Shown here: positions 1-4,124 of the stretch, in pieces
How the letters are laid out: every line of letters begins with the position of its first letter
Position numbering within the stretch: position 1 is the first letter of the stretch
Source: an uncultured Veillonella sp.
GTDB taxonomy: Bacteria > Bacillota_C > Negativicutes > Veillonellales > Veillonellaceae
Length of the DNA stretch: 5,309 nucleotides
Reading direction: 5' to 3'
Assembly (NCBI GenBank): GCA_900765235.1
Contig: CAAFRK010000212.1
Span: 1 to 5,309, forward strand
Notes under the pieces: model-generated
Seen by the model: the letters and a program-made list of their open reading frames with translations, nothing else
Told to the model about the DNA's origin: nothing
Databases searched by the model: none
Program-made: the position numbers and the translations under genes

Positions 1-63
1 CGTAGGTACCGCCAACATAACACCTAACATAGAGGTCATACATAGCTTTTTAAAGATCCCCAT
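1..63 (-). CDS. N-terminus of a probable exported protein (partial, cut by left edge)
   Basis: Only the first 21 codons lie in the window. The ATG at 63-61 is preceded by a strong ribosome binding site, AAAGGAGA (71-78), with a 7-base spacer, which makes the start convincing although the gene is cut off. The visible peptide begins MGIFKKLCMTSMLGVMLAVP: a short basic n-region (two lysines at residues 5-6) followed by a hydrophobic stretch, as in a Sec signal peptide. Whether the protein is secreted, a lipoprotein or membrane-anchored cannot be told, because the cleavage region and mature part are outside. It lies 146 bases downstream of the small membrane protein gene on the same strand, so it may share its transcript or have its own promoter. 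No function can be assigned. Confidence 0.7.
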   Translation of the reverse strand, partial: MGIFKKLCMTSMLGVMLAVPT

Positions 64-188
64 AATACTGTCTCCTTTTAACAAACACCTTTAAATAGGT
101 TTATTACTGTGTTAGTTCTACAAGCTATGATAAAAGTCCTCTTTTTATATTTCACTTTTCTGATAATGTATTCACTATATAAAATAGC

Positions 189-204
189 AAGACTATCTAG
201 TCTT
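189..204. repeat. Perfect 7-bp inverted repeat between two minus-strand genes
   Basis: AAGACTA and TAGTCTT are exact reverse complements separated by two bases. The dyad starts just beyond the stop codon of the 210-755 gene and lies about 125 bases upstream of the next start codon. There is no proper T-run on the minus-strand side (TTGCTATTTTA follows), so it would be at best a weak terminator. An operator for the downstream gene is the alternative. The symmetry is seen; the function is unknown. Confidence 0.35.
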
Positions 205-209
205 TCACA

Positions 210-755
210 TTAAATATTGGGCAGAATGCCTCCTAATACAGCGATAATAAGCCCAAGTACAATCATCCATATAGATATAAACATTAACACAAAGGATGTA
301 TGTGTATAGATTTGTATAGTGAATTGGTTATAATTAATATCACCTTTAATCACCTTATCCCCTACTTTTTTCATAACTGCATCTAGTACAAAGGGATCTT
401 CTGTAACAGACAGTCTATAGGTGCCTGGACCCGCATCAAAGGTATATAATTCCATTCTAGAGTGAGTAATGCCATTAACTCGGGCGCGCATAATAGATAG
501 AAATAAAGGAATTGCCCTTCCCGTTTTTTCATCAACTAAGTTAAAACCAAATTCGCCAATAGGTGCCTTTGTAAACATTTTTCCACTAAGCCATAGGCCA
601 TACGTTCCTGCTCGCTCTAACGTAAAGGTGCCTTCTTTATTTACATAAGGCATTTCATAGAGCATCTTAGCTCTACCAAAGCGAATCGTGTATTTAATAC
701 CTAAATAAAACAAACAAAGTCCTAAAGGTATCAACAGATAAAATAACTGTTCCAT
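210..755 (-). CDS. Small two-helix membrane protein of unknown function
   Basis: A 181-residue protein that I do not recognise. A hydrophobic segment at about residues 4-20 and a second at about 154-176 bracket a polar domain of about 130 residues. That domain contains two similar strands, AGTYGLWLSG (49-58) and GPGTYRLSV (109-117), of a kind common in beta-sandwich domains. Topology is unclear: the basic run KYTIRFGRAK after helix 1 would favour a cytoplasmic loop by the positive-inside rule, while the beta-rich loop would suit the outside. The ATG at 755 is chosen over the GTG at 758 because AGGAGG (764-769) sits 8 bases before the ATG but only 5 before the GTG. The gene lies directly beyond the rplT terminator and is probably transcribed on its own from the short gap there. 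Coding status is well supported by start, length and amino-acid pattern; function is not. Confidence 0.85.
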   Translation of the reverse strand: MEQLFYLLIPLGLCLFYLGIKYTIRFGRAKMLYEMPYVNKEGTFTLERAGTYGLWLSGKMFTKAPIGEFGFNLVDEKTGRAIPLFLSIMRARVNGITHSRMELYTFDAGPGTYRLSVTEDPFVLDAVMKKVGDKVIKGDINYNQFTIQIYTHTSFVLMFISIWMIVLGLIIAVLGGILPNI

Positions 756-807
756 CACCTACTCCTCCTCTATTCTCCCGCTTTTACACAACACGATATG
801 TATTTTC

Positions 808-836
808 ACTATATCATACTTTCACCATACAAAAAA
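808..836 (-). promoter_or_regulatory. Candidate extended -10 promoter for the 210-755 membrane protein gene
   Basis: On the minus strand TGATATAGT (816-808) fits an extended -10 element (TG, one base, TATAGT). Seventeen bases upstream, the -35 position falls on TTTTTT (836-831), which matches the -35 consensus poorly and is also the T-tract of the rplT terminator. The gap between that terminator and the start codon is only about 75 bases, so a promoter for this gene would have to be here unless it depends on read-through. This is inferred from sequence match only. Confidence 0.4.
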
Positions 837-858
837 GGACCCTCAAAAGAGAGTCCTT
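831..858 (-). terminator. Rho-independent terminator of the infC-rpmI-rplT operon
   Basis: Read on the minus strand, AAGGACTCTC (858-849) pairs with GAGGGTCCTT (844-835) in a 10-bp stem with one G-U pair, closing a TTTT loop. It is followed by a T-tract (836-831) that overlaps the stem end. On the plus strand the same position would be a C-A mismatch, so the hairpin is best formed by the minus-strand transcript. It lies about 20 bases after the rplT stop codon. Confidence 0.93.
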
Positions 859-877
859 AGTCTGTATTGTTATGCTA

Positions 878-1228
878 TTAAGCGTTTTTAGCTACTTCAA
901 CAAGTTTAGCGAATGCTGCTGCATCGTTAACTGCCAAGTCAGCCAACATTTTACGGTTAACTTCAACGCCTGCTTTAGTCAAACCAGCGATGAAACGGCT
1001 GTAAGTTGTGCCATTGATACGAGCCGCTGCGTTGATACGAGCGATCCACAATTGACGGAATTCGCGTTTTTTCGCACGACGGTCACGACGAGCGTAGTAC
1101 AACGCTTTCATTACTGTTTCGTTAGCTTTTTTGAACAAACGGGAACGTGTACCGCGGTAACCTTTAGCTAATTTTAAAATCTTTTTATGACGTGCATGAG
1201 CTGTAACGCCCTTTTTCACTCTTGCCAT
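878..1228 (-). CDS. rplT: 50S ribosomal protein L20
   Basis: A 116-residue protein with the full L20 pattern: the N-terminus [20 protein letters not shown], then the very basic [21 protein letters not shown] stretch and [21 protein letters not shown]. These form the long basic helix that threads into 23S rRNA, and a smaller globular C-terminal half follows. L20 is needed early in assembly of the large subunit. Length is close to the usual 117-119 residues and nothing is missing. AGGAGG (1237-1242) precedes the ATG by 8 bases. It is the last gene of the operon, 46 bases after rpmI and just before the terminator at 831-858. In other Bacillota L20 represses its own operon through the infC leader. 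The leader at 2004-2127 has the parts for this, but the interaction here is inferred. Confidence 0.98.
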   Translation of the reverse strand: MARVKKGVTAHARHKKILKLAKGYRGTRSRLFKKANETVMKALYYARRDRRAKKREFRQLWIARINAAARINGTTYSRFIAGLTKAGVEVNRKMLADLAVNDAAAFAKLVEVAKNA

Positions 1229-1274
1229 TGTATATTCCTCCTAAATTACGATATATCGATCTAATAGTTAACGA

Positions 1275-1472
1275 TTAAGCGTATGGTAAGCATTTAGCTA
1301 CGCGTTTGTGGTCAGCTTTTGCAACCAATGTAGCTTTACGCAAATTACGTTTACGAGCTGGAGATTTTTTCTCAAGAATGTGGCTTTTGAAAGCTTTCGC
1401 ACGCTTGAATTCACCAGTACCAGTTACTGCGAAACGTTTAGCCGCTGCGCGACGAGTTTTAATTTTTGGCAT
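1275..1472 (-). CDS. rpmI: 50S ribosomal protein L35
   Basis: A 65-residue, lysine- and arginine-rich protein starting [20 protein letters not shown], the typical L35 beginning. It continues with [25 protein letters not shown] and the usual hydrophobic and basic C-terminus ending KCLPYA. L35 is a small component of the large ribosomal subunit that binds 23S rRNA, and the family is normally 64-66 residues, so it is complete. The ribosome binding site GGAGGA (1481-1486) is 8 bases before the ATG. It lies only 21 bases after the infC stop codon and 46 bases before rplT, in the conserved order infC-rpmI-rplT, and is surely cotranscribed with both. Confidence 0.98.
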   Translation of the reverse strand: MPKIKTRRAAAKRFAVTGTGEFKRAKAFKSHILEKKSPARKRNLRKATLVAKADHKRVAKCLPYA

Positions 1473-1493
1473 AATTATAATCCTCCCAAAACA

Positions 1494-2003
1494 TTATTTA
1501 CTTACTAAAATCATGGTCATGTTACGACCTTCTAATTTAGCTGCTTTTTCAATAGACGCTGTTTCTTTGAGTTCTTCAGCGAAACGTGTCAATACTGCCA
1601 TGCCTAGTTCTGGATGTGAAAGTTCACGACCGCGGAACATGATAGTTACTTTTACTTTGTTACCTTCACCCAAGAATTTGGATGCGTTTTTCATTTTTAC
1701 GTAAAAGTCATGGTCTTCAATATGTGGACGTAACTTAACTTCTTTTAAAGTTACGATTTTTTGTTTCTTCTTCGCTTCTTTCTCGCGTTTTTGTTGTTCA
1801 TAACGATATTTACCGTAGTTCATAATACGAGCTACCGGTGGTTTAGCGTTAGGTGCAATTTCCACAAGATCAAGATGCTTTTCTTCAGCCAATGCCAACG
1901 CCTCACGGCCAGACATAATGCCGATTTGTTCGTTTTCAGGACCTACGACACGAAGTTCACGAGCACGAATCTCTTCATTAATGCGTGGTGTATCCTTGCT
2001 AAT
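1494..2003 (-). CDS. infC: Translation initiation factor IF-3, probably starting at ATT
   Basis: IF3 binds the 30S subunit, keeps 50S away and proofreads the start codon and initiator tRNA. From the proposed start the protein has 169 residues. The N-domain opens with RINEEIRARELRVVGPENEQ; the family signature ARIMNYGKYRYEQQKR falls at about 58-73, before the charged linker helix KEKEAKKKQK-like region. The C-domain (about 84-169) contains VKVTIMFRGRELSHPELG. The reading frame stays open to 2042 on the minus strand, but that extension runs through the leader terminator. GGAGG (2016-2012) is placed 8 bases before ATT (2003-2001), giving an N-terminus ISKDTPRINEE (Met after initiation) that fits known IF3 proteins. 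A GTG at 2012 overlaps the ribosome binding site and is unlikely. Software limited to ATG, GTG and TTG would call a longer protein. First gene of the operon with rpmI and rplT. The gene is certain; the exact start is probable. Confidence 0.95.
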   Translation of the reverse strand: MSKDTPRINEEIRARELRVVGPENEQIGIMSGREALALAEEKHLDLVEIAPNAKPPVARIMNYGKYRYEQQKREKEAKKKQKIVTLKEVKLRPHIEDHDFYVKMKNASKFLGEGNKVKVTIMFRGRELSHPELGMAVLTRFAEELKETASIEKAAKLEGRNMTMILVSK

Positions 2004-2011
2004 AGCGTTCA

Positions 2012-2016
2012 CCTCC
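2012..2016 (-). promoter_or_regulatory. Ribosome binding site that decides the ATT start of infC
   Basis: GGAGG on the minus strand lies 8 bases from ATT (2003-2001). It is only 8 bases after the T-tract of the leader terminator, so a terminated transcript never includes it. No ATG, GTG or TTG in frame has comparable spacing. Confidence 0.85.
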
Positions 2017-2024
2017 AAGAGAAT

Positions 2025-2052
2025 AAAAAAAACGGACGGCAAACACCATCCG
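2025..2052 (-). terminator. Attenuator terminator in the infC leader
   Basis: On the minus strand CGGATGG (2052-2046) pairs with CCGTCCG (2039-2033), giving a 7-bp stem with one U-G pair and a TGTTTG loop. Eight T follow at once (2032-2025). This is a complete intrinsic terminator placed between promoter and infC, so transcription of the whole operon depends on reading through it. Its 5' arm can alternatively pair with 2108-2102. Confidence 0.9.
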
Positions 2053-2133
2053 AATAGAGTTCTCTATATTAACCTCATACTTCTCGGTATTAGGTGAGTG
2101 GCGGATGGCCTCTGCTTCATAAATTACTTAATT

Positions 2134-2162
2134 ATAATAACAAATCGTATGGTGAAAGTCAA
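2134..2162 (-). promoter_or_regulatory. Promoter of the infC-rpmI-rplT operon
   Basis: TTGACT (2162-2157) and TATTAT (2139-2134) lie 17 bases apart on the minus strand, a good match to the housekeeping promoter consensus. TATAAT (2136-2131) overlaps the -10 but would need a 20-base spacer. Transcription would start near 2127, just before the structured leader. The spacer contains CTTTCACCATAC, part of a 13-mer also found near the operon's other end. Confidence 0.8.
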
Positions 2163-2192
2163 CAAAAAATATTGAGCTTTTAACAATGAATT

Positions 2193-2214
2193 TGCTATAA
2201 CAACTCTTATAGCA
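2193..2214. repeat. Perfect 8-bp inverted repeat upstream of the infC promoter
   Basis: TGCTATAA and TTATAGCA are exact reverse complements with a 6-base centre, CAACTC. No T-run follows on either strand, so it is not a terminator. It ends about 30 bases upstream of the infC -35 element, a plausible place for a regulator binding site, but no known operator is recognised. Confidence 0.5.
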
Positions 2215-2332
2215 TAACAGACATTATAAGTTCTGTATATAGGTATACTTACTGACACCTATCTCTCTTTATGTATACAATATTCTTATAAATTATACAA
2301 CTAATTCTATAGAAAATACGATACAATAATAT

Positions 2333-2445
2333 TTATAGAATGGTCTAGCTTATATAGTGTGCCTTATAGAATAGCGTATATTATAGGATAGTGTACTTTA
2401 TAGAATAGTATACTTTATAGGATAGTCTAGTTTATATAGTTTACC
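2333..2445. repeat. Degenerate tandem repeat array of 17- and 14-base units
   Basis: Seven consecutive units each begin TTATA. Those at 2333-2349, 2364-2380, 2381-2397, 2398-2414 and 2415-2431 are 17 bases long with consensus TTATAGRATAGTNTACT. Those at 2350-2363 and 2432-2445 are 14 bases long (TTATATAGTKTRCC). The order is 17-14-17-17-17-17-14, so the pair 2333-2363 recurs at 2415-2445 with about 5 differences in 31 bases. The array ends about 40 bases before the transporter's ribosome binding site. It could be a protein-binding array, a curved or easily melted DNA stretch, or a simple slippage product. Confidence 0.75.
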
Positions 2446-2459
2446 TTATTTATTATTAT
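2431..2459 (+). promoter_or_regulatory. Weak candidate promoter for the DASS transporter gene
   Basis: TTTATA (2431-2436) and TATTAT (2454-2459) are 17 bases apart. The -10 is fair, while the -35 matches TTGACA at four of six positions. It overlaps the last unit of the repeat array. In DNA this AT-rich such matches arise easily by chance, so it is offered only as the best-placed candidate upstream of the start at 2499. Confidence 0.25.
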
Positions 2460-2498
2460 ACAGTAATAGTTATGATACAAATTGAAAGGAGTTTTATT

Positions 2499-3992
2499 AT
2501 GAGTGTAACAACCACTGCCCCTCCACAAAAGGCGCGTACAACTGCTCAAAATATTGGACTTATTTTATCCTTCATTGTTTTAGGTGGCATTTTATTATTG
2601 CCTACACCGGACACATTATCTACTGGTGGTCATCGTATGATCGGGGTTCTCGCCTTTGCTATCATCCTGTGGATGACGTCAGCTGTTTCCTATCCAGTAA
2701 GTGCTACCATGATTACAGCGCTTACGGCTTTACTATTAGGGTTCTCACCAAATCCGGAAGCCCCTGCTAAGGCTATGGGCACCGCTAATGCATTAAAGCT
2801 TATTATTTCTGGTTATTCTTCACCGGCCATGATTCTCGTAGGCGCTGCTATGTTTATCTCTGTAGCTATGCGTAAGACAGGTCTAGATCGCCGTATTGCT
2901 ATGCTTGTATTATCTAGCGTTGGTACTAAGGTTAGCCGTATTTATTTAGGCGTTATTATTACAGGCCTTATCCTCGCCTTCTTCGTACCAAGTGCAACAG
3001 CTCGTATTGCATGTTTAGCACCGATTATCATCGGTATTGTTGAGAACTTGGGTATTGAACGTAAAAGCCGTGTAGCAGCTCTCCTCATGGTAGGCGCCGT
3101 ACAGGCCGATACATTCTGGAATATTATGATCCAAACGGCAGCGGCACAAAATCTTGTAGCCGTAGGCTTTATACAAACTCAGATGAATACATCAATCAGT
3201 TGGATAGATTGGCTAACAGCAGCGGCTCCATTCTCTATCATTATGGTTATTATCGCTTACTTCCTAACACAAGCATTAATTAAACCTGAATTTAAAGAAC
3301 TTGTAGGTGGCGATGTACAGCTCGCTAAAATGCGCCAAGAAATCGGCCCTATGAGCAATGATGAAAAGAAACTATTATGTATCTCTATTGGACTACTTGC
3401 ATTATGGGCTACTGGTGGTAAGCTACATTCCATCGACACAACGACTACAACAATAATTGCCATTGCATTATTCTTCTTCCCTAAAATTGGCATAATGGAT
3501 TGGAAGTTTGCACAGCCAAACATCGACTGGGGCTCCATCGTTATGTTTGGTGCTGGTATCGGCCTTGGCTCTGTATTACTTAAAACAAAAGCAGCCACTT
3601 GGCTTGCTCAAGTATTCGTAAATGCTTTCTCCCTTGAAAGCGCCAGCGTATTTATCTTAATTGCTGTAATGGCTGCCTTCCTCATTGTCATTCACCTAGG
3701 CTTTGCCTCTGCTACAGCCCTCTCCTCTGCTATGATTCCTATCGTAATATCCATCGTAGTAGGTCACAATGCAGAAGGTCTTAACCCAATCGGCGTAACC
3801 ATGCTCATGCAATACGCTATCTGCTTCGGTCTAGTATTACCAGTAAACTCACCACAAGGTATGGTGGCTTACGGTACAGACACATTCGACGTAAAAACAT
3901 TTATGACTACAGGCATTCCATTAACCATCATCGGCTATGTTATGATCCTCGTATTTGCCCTAACATACTGGCACTGGATTGGTATCGCATAA
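2499..3992 (+). CDS. DASS/SLC13-family anion transporter (probable di- or tricarboxylate permease)
   Basis: A 497-residue polytopic inner-membrane protein with roughly a dozen hydrophobic segments, consistent with the divalent anion:sodium symporter family (DASS, SLC13), whose members move succinate, malate, citrate, tartrate or sulfate. Family landmarks are the hairpin segment FFVPSATARIACLAPI (161-176), its pseudo-symmetric partner GFASATALSSAMIPI (401-415), and LPVNSPQGMVAYGTDTF (447-463) near the C-terminus. In characterised members both hairpin tips carry Ser-Asn-Thr, which helps bind sodium and substrate; here both read Ser-Ala-Thr (165-167 and 404-406). The start at 2499 has AAAGGAG (2485-2491) 7 bases upstream. 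An in-frame ATG at 2472 lacks a ribosome binding site. The gene stands alone, divergent from infC, and ends in the terminator at 4025-4054. Substrate and coupling ion (symport or exchange) are not determined; a dicarboxylate is my guess from the family. Confidence 0.9.
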   Translation: MSVTTTAPPQKARTTAQNIGLILSFIVLGGILLLPTPDTLSTGGHRMIGVLAFAIILWMTSAVSYPVSATMITALTALLLGFSPNPEAPAKAMGTANALKLIISGYSSPAMILVGAAMFISVAMRKTGLDRRIAMLVLSSVGTKVSRIYLGVIITGLILAFFVPSATARIACLAPIIIGIVENLGIERKSRVAALLMVGAVQADTFWNIMIQTAAAQNLVAVGFIQTQMNTSISWIDWLTAAAPFSIIMVIIAYFLTQALIKPEFKELVGGDVQLAKMRQEIGPMSNDEKKLLCISIGLLALWATGGKLHSIDTTTTTIIAIALFFFPKIGIMDWKFAQPNIDWGSIVMFGAGIGLGSVLLKTKAATWLAQVFVNAFSLESASVFILIAVMAAFLIVIHLGFASATALSSAMIPIVISIVVGHNAEGLNPIGVTMLMQYAICFGLVLPVNSPQGMVAYGTDTFDVKTFMTTGIPLTIIGYVMILVFALTYWHWIGIA

Positions 3993-4024
3993 TACTGTAC
4001 TTTCATAAAAATTATATATAAACC

Positions 4025-4054
4025 AAAAGGCTCTGTCATAAGACAGAGCCTTTT
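4025..4054. terminator. Bidirectional Rho-independent terminator between convergent transporters
   Basis: AAAAGGCTCTGTC (4025-4037) and GACAGAGCCTTTT (4042-4054) are perfect complements around an ATAA loop: nine strong pairs flanked by A/T tracts on both sides. It therefore reads as stem plus T-tract on either strand. It lies 32 bases after the DASS stop codon and 70 bases after the MFS stop codon, so it serves both genes. Confidence 0.93.
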
Positions 4055-4124
4055 AAATTCACTATTTTCAATTGATTAATAACCTAAAGAGCACAATATA
4101 TTTACTCTAAATTAATTCAATACA

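Larger units (their letters stand above)
2004..2127 (-). ncRNA. Structured infC leader, probable L20-type attenuator
   Basis: The leader of about 120 nt between the inferred transcription start and infC contains mutually exclusive structures, read on the minus strand. CCATCCG (2108-2102) is an exact complement of CGGATGG (2052-2046), which is also the 5' arm of the terminator at 2025-2052. If the first pairing forms, it encloses two small hairpins, at 2094-2073 (8 bp, one mismatch, CGAGAA loop) and at 2067-2054 (palindromic), and prevents termination. Otherwise the terminator can form. Leaders of infC-rpmI-rplT operons in Bacillota are known to be controlled by L20 through transcription attenuation, and this layout fits. 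The ligand and the direction of control cannot be proven from one sequence. No T-box features were seen. Confidence 0.8.
2163..2484. other. Gene-free AT-rich divergent intergenic region
   Basis: About 320 bases between the infC promoter and the ribosome binding site of the DASS transporter. I find no convincing coding sequence on either strand. It contains a perfect dyad (2193-2214), a loose inverted repeat ATAGGT/ACCTAT near 2240-2264 that I do not weigh, a tandem repeat array (2333-2445) and a weak promoter candidate (2431-2459). The remaining bases, about 2215-2332, are AT-rich with nothing else that I can name. Confidence 0.7.

Noticed and set aside
872..1171. Plus-strand open frame opposite rplT (and others at 1306-1704, 1308-1508 and 1761-2057)
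   Set aside because: All lie antisense to well-identified ribosomal or IF3 genes, have no family resemblance, and arise from the base composition of the real genes.
2004..2042. Longer infC reading frame beginning at an ATG at 2042
   Set aside because: The extra 13 codons run through the leader terminator stem and T-tract, have no ribosome binding site before them and are unlike IF3 N-termini. The GGAGG-spaced ATT at 2003 is better.
2054..2067. Palindrome ATAGAGTTCTCTAT as a protein operator
   Set aside because: It lies inside the transcribed leader, between antiterminator arm and terminator, and is better explained as a small RNA hairpin of the attenuator.
2004..2127. T-box riboswitch in the infC leader
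   Set aside because: No recognisable T-box antiterminator sequence or specifier-loop stem was found, and the downstream genes are not aminoacyl-tRNA synthetase or amino-acid genes. The gene context points to an L20 leader.
2333..2445. CRISPR array
   Set aside because: The units are contiguous 14-17 base tandem repeats with no unique spacers, and no cas gene is present.
2472..2498. Upstream ATG (2472) as start of the DASS transporter
   Set aside because: No ribosome binding site precedes it, whereas AAAGGAG is ideally spaced before the ATG at 2499. The extra nine residues overlap that ribosome binding site.
3257..3598. Minus-strand open frame inside the DASS gene (and the plus-strand frame at 4714-4920 inside the MFS gene)
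   Set aside because: They are antisense to clearly coding membrane-protein sequence, without ribosome binding sites or a recognisable protein.
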